From positions 1-7,705 of the forward strand of contig JAVBTE010000127.1 of assembly GCA_031556335.1 (NCBI GenBank): a stretch of DNA of 7,705 nt, given 5' to 3'. Below the pieces are notes generated by a model. It was not told the origin of the DNA, did no database searches, and saw only the letters and a list, made by a program, of their open reading frames with translations. Positions 1-6,857 of the stretch are shown in pieces (within the stretch, counting starts at the first letter, position 1; each line of letters starts with the position of its first letter). A program made the position numbers and the translations under genes. This stretch comes from Limiplasma sp031556335 (GTDB lineage Bacteria > Bacillota > Clostridia > Christensenellales > Aristaeellaceae).

Positions 1-1927
1 CGTCCAGCGTGGGCCAGCCGCCGTCAAACAGGCCGTAAATTTTGCCTCGCCGCCAGTCCACAATCACGTCCTGCACATAGCCAAGCTCCACATAGCACTC
101 AAAATCCGGGTCGCTGATGTCCATCATCAGGTTGGCCTCCACCTTTGCCAGATGGTCCAGCTGATCTTTCGTAAGGGCGACCGTGTAGGCGTTTTCGCTG
201 GCGGAGCCCGCAAAGGGATTGGGCACCTCCACCATGCCGTCGCCGGTCTGAATGTGCACGGCGTTTTCCTGGGTGGGCGCTGGGGTGGGCTGAACCAGGG
301 GAGCCTCGGTTTCCGCGTCCTCGTCGCTGTCGTCGCCGAACAGGCTGCCCCACAGGCTGCCAAAGTTGGAACTGCCCACCTGGCCTTCGCTGGTCAGGGA
401 CGCCGCGTCCTCCTCGTCCAGGCCGCCCCACAGGCTGCTTTCGTTGCTGTCATAATCTTCGTTGAAGGAAGCGCCGCTGTCCTCGCCGAAAAGGCTGCTT
501 AAAAAGCCGTCCAGGGAAAAATCTTCCCCGCCGGGCTGTTGGGTGTCCGGGGTTTCCGGCTGGTAGGTGGCCGGACCCTGCTCCTCGCCGCCGCCAAGGC
601 CGGAAAAAAGCGCGCTCCACAGGGAATCGGCGGAGCTTGCGTACTGGCCCTCGTCGGTGGCGTACTGGGAGAACCAGTCCACCTGGGCCTGCTGGATGCT
701 TTGTTGCTGCACCTGGGTGGAGCCGAAGGAGTAGCTGCCGGAGGACATATGGTCCACCATGCTTTTGACAAAGCCGGCATAGTTGGGAGAAAGGCCGTAG
801 GCGTCGTACTGGGGCAGGTAGGCGGAAGCTTGGGCGCGGGTGGAGTAGGGCACCAGCACCGACAGACCGGAGATGTTGCTGAGGTTGTTGGTGTGGCGGC
901 TGTACACCACCGCCTTGTCCAGGGCGGTTTTCAGGCTTTTGGCGCTTTTCTTGTCGTACTGGCTGTATGCGTCGGCAAACAGCTTCAAATCGATCATGTC
1001 CGAGGACGCGCCGAAGATTTCCCCAAAGGAGCGCATGTTCTGCCGGGCCCTTGAGATGCCCTTCAAATTGCCGCCGTCAATTTCCCCATCCAAAGAGGTG
1101 GCCATGGCTTCCAGGGCGGTGCGGACCCCGCCAAGCCTGGAAAGGTCGGTGACGGACAGGGTGGCATATTCCGTGGGGTTCTGCCGCACGGAGTCCCGAA
1201 TGAAGCTGTCCACCATGGTTTGGCCCAGGGTTTCGATGGCAATGGAAGGGTCGCTGGCAAGGGCGGGCAGCCAGGCGTCGTAATCCCAGCCGGTGCCGGG
1301 CTCGGCCTCCTCGCTGGCCACCATGTACTCGGCAAAGGGCTGCAAATGGCAGGCCATTTCATAGCTGGCCATCAGGCAGGCGTCAAAGCCCACAAAGGCG
1401 AATTTTTTGTAGTTTTTGGCCTTGGAGGCGGTGGTGAACGCCTCGTAGATTTCGGACAGATACAGGCTGTCCTTGCTCATTTCGTCCAGGCATACCCCGC
1501 CGGAAGCGCCGCTGCCATGGTCCCACAGGATGAGGCCGTAGCGGTCCGCCGGAAAGCTTTGAAGGCCGGACACGATAAAATCCGACAGCGTTTGGGGCTT
1601 GCCCATGTCGGCCTTGCCCACGCTTTCGTGAAGGCGCAGCCCCTGGCGGCTGAGCGTCCAGCGTTCCGCCTGCCGGTCTGTCAGCCCTTGCACCTGCCAG
1701 CTTTTGGTGCCGCCGGTCTGCACGTACACGGTCAGCTTGCCGCTTTCCGGAATGGCGGCGCGGACCATTTCCTCAAGGTCTTTGGAGGCGAAGCCGCCCT
1801 GGCTTTCCAGGTCGGTGCCGCACATGTACACCATCAGGGTAAAGGTGCTGCCCGCGGCCAGGGCGGAAAGGGGCCAAAGGGCGCAGGAGAGAACCAACAC
1901 CATCAGGACGGATAGAATTTTTTTCAT
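1..1927 (-). CDS. Secreted clostripain-family (peptidase C11) cysteine protease, C-terminus cut by window edge
   Basis: The reading frame opens at the ATG at 1925-1927 and stays open to the left edge (642 codons seen, no stop), so the C-terminus is missing. A GGAGG at 1935-1939 lies seven bases upstream. Residues 1-24 form a signal peptide: MKK, a hydrophobic core, then an ALA cleavage site. The C11 peptidase domain follows. WDHGSG carries the probable catalytic His137 and FDACLMA carries the nucleophile Cys184, the His-Cys order and spacing expected of clostripain-like enzymes, which cleave after Arg or Lys. A GLSVLVPY segment is also typical of the family. Residues about 430-560 form a low-complexity acidic/Gln/Pro linker with degenerate aromatic repeats. 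Residues about 575-642 form a C-terminal beta-rich domain (VELGY, LFDGGWP) seen in many clostridial C11 proteins. I infer export and extracellular proteolysis. The target is unknown. It is the third gene of the leftward series. Confidence 0.93.
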   Translation of the reverse strand, partial: MKKILSVLMVLVLSCALWPLSALAAGSTFTLMVYMCGTDLESQGGFASKDLEEMVRAAIPESGKLTVYVQTGGTKSWQVQGLTDRQAERWTLSRQGLRLHESVGKADMGKPQTLSDFIVSGLQSFPADRYGLILWDHGSGASGGVCLDEMSKDSLYLSEIYEAFTTASKAKNYKKFAFVGFDACLMASYEMACHLQPFAEYMVASEEAEPGTGWDYDAWLPALASDPSIAIETLGQTMVDSFIRDSVRQNPTEYATLSVTDLSRLGGVRTALEAMATSLDGEIDGGNLKGISRARQNMRSFGEIFGASSDMIDLKLFADAYSQYDKKSAKSLKTALDKAVVYSRHTNNLSNISGLSVLVPYSTRAQASAYLPQYDAYGLSPNYAGFVKSMVDHMSSGSYSFGSTQVQQQSIQQAQVDWFSQYATDEGQYASSADSLWSALFSGLGGGEEQGPATYQPETPDTQQPGGEDFSLDGFLSSLFGEDSGASFNEDYDSNESSLWGGLDEEDAASLTSEGQVGSSNFGSLWGSLFGDDSDEDAETEAPLVQPTPAPTQENAVHIQTGDGMVEVPNPFAGSASENAYTVALTKDQLDHLAKVEANLMMDISDPDFECYVELGYVQDVIVDWRRGKIYGLFDGGWPTLD

Positions 1928-1937
1928 GCAGAGACCT

Positions 1938-1974
1938 CCATTTTCAAATGGCCCCGGCCCAAAAGGGCGGAGCC
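1938..1974 (-). promoter_or_regulatory. Two overlapping hairpins in the leader of the C11 protease gene
   Basis: On the minus strand, 1974-1950 folds into a stem of ten pairs (one of them G-T) with one bulged base (1956) and a TTTT loop at 1964-1961. Bases 1951-1938 form a second stem, CCATT/AATGG, closing on TGAA. The two stems share bases 1950-1951, so they compete at the boundary. The second one pairs the first two bases of the GGAGG ribosome binding site. No U-tract follows either stem, so neither is a standard Rho-independent terminator. They may tune translation or RNA processing between the ATP-grasp and protease genes. The pairing is read directly; a regulatory role is inference. Confidence 0.4.
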
Positions 1975-1982
1975 ATCGCGGA

Positions 1983-2993
1983 TCAGATGTCGATGAACTG
2001 GCGAAATTCCCGCATGATGCCGATGCCGTCCGGGTAGTGGGCGGCAAACTGCGGCACGGCGTGGCTGGGGAAGCTGTTGCCCTCGATGAAGCAAGGGCCT
2101 TTCTCCGTGATGGCCACGTCCCAGGCGATGAAGCGCATTTGAGGAACCTTCATGGCCGCGTTCATGCACATGGCCTTGGCTTCGGCAAAGAAGGGCACCT
2201 GAAAGCCGACGATGGGCGTGCCGGTGATGGGGTGATGGGTGAAGGTATTGCCCTGCTTGTCCGCCCCTACGGTGAGCAAGGCGCCGCTTTCAAGGTCTAC
2301 CCGGGCCGCCATGCCGCCGCAGTCCACATTGTCCATCACCTTGCCGTTGCCAATGCGCAGGAAGGCGTAAACGATGCCCTGCTTTTTGTCGCCCAGCAAA
2401 GTGGCGATGCGGATGGTGTTCACCGAGGTGGGGCACAGCTCCATCATGCGGGGATGCTGAATGACCCGCTCTTCCAAAATGAGGGGCCGGTGCTTTTGCA
2501 GCTCGCTGAAAAAGGCATCCTCCCGGCCTTCCCAGGCATTTTTCTGGTACCGCTCGATGCCCACGCCGCTGCTGCCCTCCAGGGGTTTGGCGATCACGTC
2601 CGGGGTGTCTTTCAGAAAGGCAAACAGCGCATCCCTGGAAGTGGATTCATCCACCTTCATCCAGCGGCGGTTCACTTCGTCCTTGAAAAGCTCGTTGAAG
2701 GTGGCTTTGTCATCGAAAAAGTGCCAGGAATCCTTGGGGTTCATCCGGCGTACGATGGTATTGGAAAGGCCCCGGGTGATTTGGGTTTTCTTTTGCTCGT
2801 CCGTAAGGCGGTACATCTGGGCGATTTTGTAGTCCATATACCCCGCGTTGAACTTGAGCGCGCAGCGAAGCATATCGCACAAAAGCCACAGGCGGCTTTT
2901 GCCGCTGCGCTCCTTCAAAATGGCCGTGGTTTTCCACATGGCCTTGAAGTCCATGCGCACCAAGCGCTTGAAGAAAAAGGATAGCTTGCCCAT
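1983..2993 (-). CDS. Sugar-transfer-associated ATP-grasp protein
   Basis: This is a complete 336-residue protein with ATG at 2991-2993 and stop TGA at 1983-1985. AGAGG about seven bases upstream serves as ribosome binding site. The N-terminal ~90 residues are helical and basic. The ATP-grasp fold follows: KPLEGSSGVGI (residues 136-146, nucleotide-binding loop), LEERVIQH (173-180), NTIRI (192-196), HPITG (254-258), and WDVAI with FIEGN (291-306). D292, E304 and N306 are the likely metal/ATP ligands. This pattern matches the Pfam family named sugar-transfer-associated ATP-grasp, whose members are often found near capsule or exopolysaccharide genes and are thought to ligate a carboxylate to an amine. 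No glycosyltransferase is nearby here, so the substrate cannot be guessed. No signal peptide is seen, so it is probably cytoplasmic. It starts 22 bases after ychF ends and is probably co-transcribed with it. Confidence 0.88.
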   Translation of the reverse strand: MGKLSFFFKRLVRMDFKAMWKTTAILKERSGKSRLWLLCDMLRCALKFNAGYMDYKIAQMYRLTDEQKKTQITRGLSNTIVRRMNPKDSWHFFDDKATFNELFKDEVNRRWMKVDESTSRDALFAFLKDTPDVIAKPLEGSSGVGIERYQKNAWEGREDAFFSELQKHRPLILEERVIQHPRMMELCPTSVNTIRIATLLGDKKQGIVYAFLRIGNGKVMDNVDCGGMAARVDLESGALLTVGADKQGNTFTHHPITGTPIVGFQVPFFAEAKAMCMNAAMKVPQMRFIAWDVAITEKGPCFIEGNSFPSHAVPQFAAHYPDGIGIMREFRQFIDI

Positions 2994-3015
2994 GATTCAG
3001 CCTCTTTTGCCTGAT

Positions 3016-4113
3016 TTATACGTTGAAACGGAACAGAACGATGTCCCCGTCTTTCATGACATAGTCCTTTCCCTCGCTGCGGATTTGGCCGTTTTCCCGG
3101 CAGGCGTTCATGCTGCCCAGGGCCACAAGCTGGTCGTAGGCCACCACCTCGGCCCGGATAAAGCCCCGTTCAAAATCCGTATGGATCTTTCCGGCGGCCT
3201 GGGGGGCCTTGGTGCCGCTGGTGATGGTCCAGGCCCGGCACTCGTCGCTGCCGGCGGTGAGAAAGGAAATGAGGCCCAAAAGGGAATAGCAGGCATGGAT
3301 CAGGCGGTCCAGGCCGCTTTCGCCAATGCCCAGCTCCCGCAAAAACTCCGCCTTTTCCTCGGGGGGCATCTGGGAGATTTCCTCCTCGATGCGGGCGGAG
3401 ATGGTGAACACCTCGGCGTTTTGGGCCTTGGCCACGCTTTCCACCTGCCGCACAAAAGGAAGCTCCCCGTTAGACTTCCCCACATCGTCCTCGGCTATGT
3501 TGGCGGCGAAGATGACGGGCTTGTCGGTCAAAAGGAACCAGCCTTCCACGATCTCCTTTTCTTCCGCCGTCATGGGAAAGGTGCGGGCGGGCTGGCCCGC
3601 TTCCAGATGGCTTTGCAGCCGCTGGCCGATTTCGGTTTCCAGCTGGAACTTCTTTTCGCCGGATTTGACCATCTTTTGCGCCTTGTCCACCCGGCGCTGT
3701 ACGGTTTCCAGGTCGGCGAAGATGAGCTCCAGCTCGATGACTTCAATGTCCCGGGCGGGGTCAATGCTGCCGTCCACATGGATGATGTTTTCGTCCTCAA
3801 AACAGCGCACCACATGCACGATGGCGTCCACCTCGCGGATGTGGGAGAGGAACTTGTTGCCCAGGCCCTCGCCCTGGCTGGCGCCCTTCACCAGGCCCGC
3901 GATGTCCACAAACTCCACAGACGCGGGGGTCACCTGTTTGGGGTGGAACATTTCCGAAAGCACGGTAAGGCGGCCGTCGGGCACAGGCACGATGCCCGTG
4001 TTGGGTTCTATGGTGCAAAAGGGATAGTTGGCCGCCTGGGCCCCCGCCTTGGTAATGGCGTTGAACAGGGTGCTTTTGCCCACGTTGGGCAGACCTACGA
4101 TTCCAAGCTTCAT
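3016..4113 (-). CDS. ychF: Redox-regulated ATPase YchF (OLA1 family)
   Basis: This is a complete 365-residue protein, the usual length for YchF. The P-loop GLPNVGKS is at residues 7-14, the Walker B/G3 motif DIAG at 70-73, and NIAED (205-209) replaces the GTPase NKxD motif. That replacement is why the family prefers ATP to GTP. Residues about 125-170 are a charged helical segment, the coiled coil inserted in the G domain. The C-terminal ~85 residues form a TGS domain ending in DGDIVLFRFNV. YchF is a cytoplasmic ribosome- and proteasome-associated ATPase linked in other bacteria to stress responses and translation start choice. ATG is at 4111-4113, with AAGGA nine bases upstream (4123-4127). 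A good SigA-type promoter lies at 4155-4183. It is the first gene of the leftward series and diverges from the lipid kinase gene. Confidence 0.98.
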   Translation of the reverse strand: MKLGIVGLPNVGKSTLFNAITKAGAQAANYPFCTIEPNTGIVPVPDGRLTVLSEMFHPKQVTPASVEFVDIAGLVKGASQGEGLGNKFLSHIREVDAIVHVVRCFEDENIIHVDGSIDPARDIEVIELELIFADLETVQRRVDKAQKMVKSGEKKFQLETEIGQRLQSHLEAGQPARTFPMTAEEKEIVEGWFLLTDKPVIFAANIAEDDVGKSNGELPFVRQVESVAKAQNAEVFTISARIEEEISQMPPEEKAEFLRELGIGESGLDRLIHACYSLLGLISFLTAGSDECRAWTITSGTKAPQAAGKIHTDFERGFIRAEVVAYDQLVALGSMNACRENGQIRSEGKDYVMKDGDIVLFRFNV

Positions 4114-4154
4114 CGTTCCACATCCTTGGCTTATGCTGTGTGATCTTCCAAAGT

Positions 4155-4183
4155 ATTATAGCGGGACGGGTGGGAAAAAGCAA
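4155..4183 (-). promoter_or_regulatory. SigA-type promoter for ychF
   Basis: On the minus strand TTGCTT (4183-4178) is followed by 17 bases and a perfect TATAAT (4160-4155). Transcription would start near 4148, giving ychF a leader of about 35 bases that contains its AAGGA ribosome binding site. The match is read from the sequence; activity is inferred. Confidence 0.8.
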
Positions 4184-4212
4184 CAAATTGACCGGGCATC
4201 GCTGTTTCCATC

Positions 4213-4241
4213 TTTACATTTTTTGTCCGCCCATGTAGAAT
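4213..4241 (+). promoter_or_regulatory. SigA-type promoter for the lipid kinase gene
   Basis: TTTACA (4213-4218), 17 bases, then TAGAAT (4236-4241), preceded by TG at 4234-4235 as in extended -10 promoters. The start point would be near 4248. That leaves only about five bases before the ATG at 4253, which argues that translation begins further down, near 4280. Its -35 box is 29 bases from that of the divergent ychF promoter. Confidence 0.7.
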
Positions 4242-4279
4242 AACCAAAGAATATGCGGGAAGGCGTGAGCGTCATCGTG

Positions 4280-5143
4280 ATGGAGCTGATCGTAAACCCT
4301 GTGGCGGGCAATGGCCGTGCCAAACTGGTAGGAGAGATGGCCGCCCAGTATTTGGCGGAGAAAAAGGTGGAGTACCGCCTGCGGCTGACGGAATACCAGG
4401 GGCATGCCACCGAGCTTTCCCGGCAGGCAGCCGAAGCGGGGACGGACACCGTTATCGCCGTGGGCGGGGACGGTACCGTTTCGGAGACCGCCGCCGGGCT
4501 GATGCACACGAATACCGCGCTGGGCATTGTATCGGCCGGCACGGGAAACGATTTTGTCAAGGCCCTGAACGCGCCCCGGAAATGGCGGGAGGCCATCGAC
4601 TTTATTTTGTCCCATCCGCCCCGGCCTATTGATACGGGCGTGATGAACGATACTTTTTTTATGAACGTTTGCGGCGCGGGCTTTGACGTGATGGTGCTGG
4701 ACTATGCCAACACCGCCAAAAAGCACGCCAGCGGCATTTGGCCGTACCTGTACGGGGTGGTTCGGGCCATCAAGAACTTCAAGCCCTTTGCCATGCACAT
4801 TGAAATTGGGGAGGACGTTCGGCTGGACGGGCAGTATATGATCTGCTCCGTCGCCAACGGCAAGTTTGTGGGCGGAGGCATTCCCATCGCCCCGGTGGCC
4901 GACGTGGCGGACGGCCTGTTTGACGTGGTGGTGGTGGACGCGGTGCCCCGGTGGAAGATTCCTTTTTATCTGCCCGGGCTTTTGGGCGGCAAGCTGATGG
5001 GCTACAAAATTACCCACCACTACCGGGCCGCCAGTTGCGCCCTTTCCTCCGCGAATATGCGGCTGAACCTGGACGGGGAGATTTTGCCCATTGACCAGAC
5101 CCGCTTCACCTGCGAAAGGGACGCGTTGCGCGTTCATTGGTGA
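4280..5143 (+). CDS. Diacylglycerol kinase-like lipid kinase (YegS/BmrU/DgkB family)
   Basis: The protein has 287 residues from ATG 4280. It starts MELIVNPVAGNG, the usual N-terminus of the family. GGDGT (residues 62-66) is the nucleotide-binding motif of the DAGK catalytic domain, and SAGTGNDF (85-92) is the second glycine motif. GGGIPIAPVADVADG lies in the C-terminal beta-sandwich domain. Soluble DgkB-type enzymes phosphorylate diacylglycerol to phosphatidic acid, recycling lipid released during lipoteichoic acid synthesis. Relatives act on other lipids, so the exact substrate is uncertain. Start choice: an in-frame ATG at 4253 would add nine residues, but it lies almost at the predicted transcription start. 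A GGGAAGG at 4257-4263 is the best Shine-Dalgarno candidate, although it is far (16 bases) from ATG 4280; GTG 4277 would be slightly better placed. The stop is TGA at 5141-5143. There is no clear terminator after it, only a 5-bp hairpin at 5148-5161 without a T-run. Confidence 0.93.
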   Translation: MELIVNPVAGNGRAKLVGEMAAQYLAEKKVEYRLRLTEYQGHATELSRQAAEAGTDTVIAVGGDGTVSETAAGLMHTNTALGIVSAGTGNDFVKALNAPRKWREAIDFILSHPPRPIDTGVMNDTFFMNVCGAGFDVMVLDYANTAKKHASGIWPYLYGVVRAIKNFKPFAMHIEIGEDVRLDGQYMICSVANGKFVGGGIPIAPVADVADGLFDVVVVDAVPRWKIPFYLPGLLGGKLMGYKITHHYRAASCALSSANMRLNLDGEILPIDQTRFTCERDALRVHW

Positions 5144-5197
5144 CGGGCGGCCCCATGGCCGAACGCAATTGTAAATAAACCGTAAAGGGTCTGCCTT

Positions 5198-5226
5198 TTG
5201 AAAGATTCTTCCCGCAAAAATATGAT
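5198..5226 (+). promoter_or_regulatory. SigA-type promoter for the secreted hydrolase gene
   Basis: TTGAAA (5198-5203), a 17-base spacer, then TATGAT (5221-5226). An overlapping TATACT at 5226-5231 is a second but badly spaced -10 candidate. This AT-rich stretch stands out from its GC-rich surroundings. Transcription would start near 5233, so the TTG at 5198 is a -35 box rather than a start codon. Confidence 0.7.
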
Positions 5227-5248
5227 ATACTGTACACAACAAAGGCCG

Positions 5249-6325
5249 GTGGGCCTGTGGAACGGGACGGTGTGCGCGTTGGGGTGGAAGGGATGTCCGC
5301 TGAAAGCGGGATGCCTGGGAATGGCGCTTGCGTTGCTGTTTTCCGTTTCTCCCGCCCTGGCCACGGAGGACGACGAGGAGATCTCCCTGGACGACATCGC
5401 CTTTCAGCCCTATGTATACCTGGTAAAGCCCGAGCAGGGGATAAGCTATGACGGGCCTGCCAAGCTGACCGTGCAGGCGGGGGGCCAGTATGTGGAAGCC
5501 TTTGACCTGGAGCTGACCACAGAGGACGGAACCCAGACCGCGCGCGTGGTGGGGACGGAGGCCGAGCATACTTTCGTTTTTGACAGGCCCCAGGTGTCCG
5601 GCGGCACACTGACGGTGCGGGGCTACGCCGACGCGGAGCCCACCGACAGCACAGCCGTAACGGAGCTGGTCAGGCGCATTCCCTCCCCCAAGGAGGAACT
5701 GATCGAAAAGATGATCGCCCTGGCCTACGCAAATTCCAAGGACAACCGCTACAAGTTCGCCCCGGCGGAGACGGATTCGGACATCGGCGTTTGCAAGAAC
5801 TTCGTGATGCGGCTGTTCGACACGTACTCGAAGGGCTACCGCATGCGGGAATACCCGGAGCTTTCTTTGCATATGCCCGTAAACAACAGCAAAAAAGCCT
5901 GCGCGCCTTACGACTACGGCATCGAGTGGAAGCCGGAGACCCCCGATGGCGGTAGCCCCTTTGAAATCGCCGCCCAGTTCAAGTACGACAATGACCTGAG
6001 CGAGGAAGAAAACGCAAAGCTAGCCAGGCAGCTGGTTGAGCAGATTCAAAAGGGCGATTTTTTCCAGATCGTGGGCTATTACGGCGGGGGAAACGGCCCC
6101 CACAGCATGTATGTCATCCAGGGGTACGACCCCGATACGGACATGATCCACTGGACGGACAGCAACATGCGGGGCACCCGGGTGAACGGCGCGCGCTGGG
6201 GCTATATGCAATACGACGCGGACGCCGAGGCGGACTGGTGGGTGAAGGTATTCAACATGAAAAAGCGCGGCGCGACGGTCTATCGCCTGCGGGATGATTT
6301 GTATAAGGTTGGAGGAGGAGACTAG
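5249..6325 (+). CDS. Secreted protein with probable papain-fold (CHAP/NlpC-like) cysteine hydrolase domain
   Basis: About 358 residues from GTG 5249. Residues 20-38 (AGCLGMALALL to ALA) form a signal peptide core and cleavage site, with basic residues ahead of it. Residues 39-143 are acidic and beta-rich, probably an Ig-like sandwich. The C-terminal part holds GVCKNF with Cys182, GDFF before a glycine loop, GPHSMYVI with His285, and TDSN with Asp304/Asn306. The order Cys, His, Asn with a GD-containing strand before the His is that of CHAP and NlpC/P60 enzymes, which cut peptidoglycan peptides or amides. No named family was recognised with certainty, so wall hydrolase is an inference. The start is uncertain: GTG 5249 has AAAGG only three bases upstream, GTG 5270 and TTG 5279 are alternatives, and ATG 5321 would leave too short a signal peptide. 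An upstream TTG at 5198 falls in the predicted promoter. It is followed one base later by the next gene. Confidence 0.85.
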   Translation: MGLWNGTVCALGWKGCPLKAGCLGMALALLFSVSPALATEDDEEISLDDIAFQPYVYLVKPEQGISYDGPAKLTVQAGGQYVEAFDLELTTEDGTQTARVVGTEAEHTFVFDRPQVSGGTLTVRGYADAEPTDSTAVTELVRRIPSPKEELIEKMIALAYANSKDNRYKFAPAETDSDIGVCKNFVMRLFDTYSKGYRMREYPELSLHMPVNNSKKACAPYDYGIEWKPETPDGGSPFEIAAQFKYDNDLSEEENAKLARQLVEQIQKGDFFQIVGYYGGGNGPHSMYVIQGYDPDTDMIHWTDSNMRGTRVNGARWGYMQYDADAEADWWVKVFNMKKRGATVYRLRDDLYKVGGGD

Positions 6326-6326
6326 G

Positions 6327-6824
6327 ATGGCGAAAAAATGGACGAATCAGGTGAAGCTGGCCTGGCTGAAAGCGATGGAGGTTCTGGGCACATCGGCCTC
6401 CAACCTGGCGAGCAACGCCAAGCACAAGGTGACGGAAATCAACCTGGAAACCCGCCGGCGGGAGATTTTGACCGATTTCAGCATGAAGGCCCTGGACCTG
6501 TGGCAGCAGGGAGAACGGTTGCCCGAGCCCCTGGAAACCATGCTGAAAGAGCTGAGCGAGGTGGACGAGCGGCTGAGCGTATTGCGGGCGGAGAAGTATG
6601 CTTCCGTAACGGGCAAAGGCAAGGGGAAAGACGCGGAGCAGGAACAGGCGGAAGAAACGTCCGGAGGGGACGGAGACGCGGCTTTGGACGGAGCGCCGGC
6701 GGATGTGCAGGCGGAACCCCAGGCCCAGCCCGCGCCCGAAAGTGAACAGCCCGCCTGGCGGGAGGGGGAAGGAACCGAACTTCCCCGGGAGGACGAAAAC
6801 GAGAACGCCGAACCGGCGGAATAA
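6327..6824 (+). CDS. Small helical protein with acidic low-complexity tail, unknown function
   Basis: A 165-residue protein starting at ATG 6327, one base after the TAG of the upstream gene. Its strong ribosome binding site (GGAGGAGGAG, 6311-6320) lies within the end of that gene, so the two are almost surely one transcript and may be translationally coupled. Residues 1-94 are helical and basic, with heptad-like charge patterns at about 35-60 and 66-92 (NLETRRREIL; LKELSEVDERLSVLRAEK). This resembles short clostridial proteins that pair two helices in a coiled-coil hairpin. Residues 95-165 form a disordered tail rich in Glu, Asp, Gly, Pro, Ala and Gln. There is no signal peptide, membrane segment or cysteine pair, so it should stay in the cytoplasm although its partner gene encodes a secreted protein. 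I do not recognise a named family. Confidence 0.85.
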   Translation: MAKKWTNQVKLAWLKAMEVLGTSASNLASNAKHKVTEINLETRRREILTDFSMKALDLWQQGERLPEPLETMLKELSEVDERLSVLRAEKYASVTGKGKGKDAEQEQAEETSGGDGDAALDGAPADVQAEPQAQPAPESEQPAWREGEGTELPREDENENAEPAE

Positions 6825-6834
6825 GAACCATCAA

Positions 6835-6854
6835 AAAAGTGGCATTCGCCACTT
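6835..6854 (+). repeat. First copy of a 20-base palindromic direct repeat (terminator stem without T-run)
   Basis: Identical over 20 bases to 7019-7038. It begins 11 bases after the stop codon of the upstream gene. AAGTGGC pairs with GCCACTT around an ATTC loop (7 bp), and an A-run precedes it (6833-6838). GTCAGCC follows instead of a T-run, so this copy should not terminate efficiently. The identity and the missing T-run suggest it is the left half of a terminator split by the element that follows. Confidence 0.85.
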
Positions 6855-6857
6855 GTC

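Noticed and set aside
1704..2984. Long plus-strand open frame of 426 codons
   Set aside because: It lies antisense to the ATP-grasp gene and the start of the protease gene, both of which have clear family motifs. Its translation is low-complexity Gly/Ala/His-rich, as expected from the complement of GC-rich codons.
2848..4143. Long plus-strand open frame over ychF
   Set aside because: It is antisense to the unmistakable ychF gene and has no motifs or good ribosome binding site.
5148..5161. Hairpin CGGCC-CCAT-GGCCG after the lipid kinase considered as a terminator
   Set aside because: The stem has only five pairs and no T-run follows, so it does not qualify as a Rho-independent terminator.
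4214..5872. 552-codon minus-strand open frame
   Set aside because: It runs across two plus-strand genes and their promoters. The composition (His, Arg, Gly, Gln) is a codon shadow and there is no recognisable domain.
5249..6824. Gene pair considered as a toxin-antitoxin or toxin-immunity unit
   Set aside because: The first product has a normal export signal and hydrolase-like centre, the second is not small and basic or DNA-binding, and there is no sign of transfer or a delivery domain.
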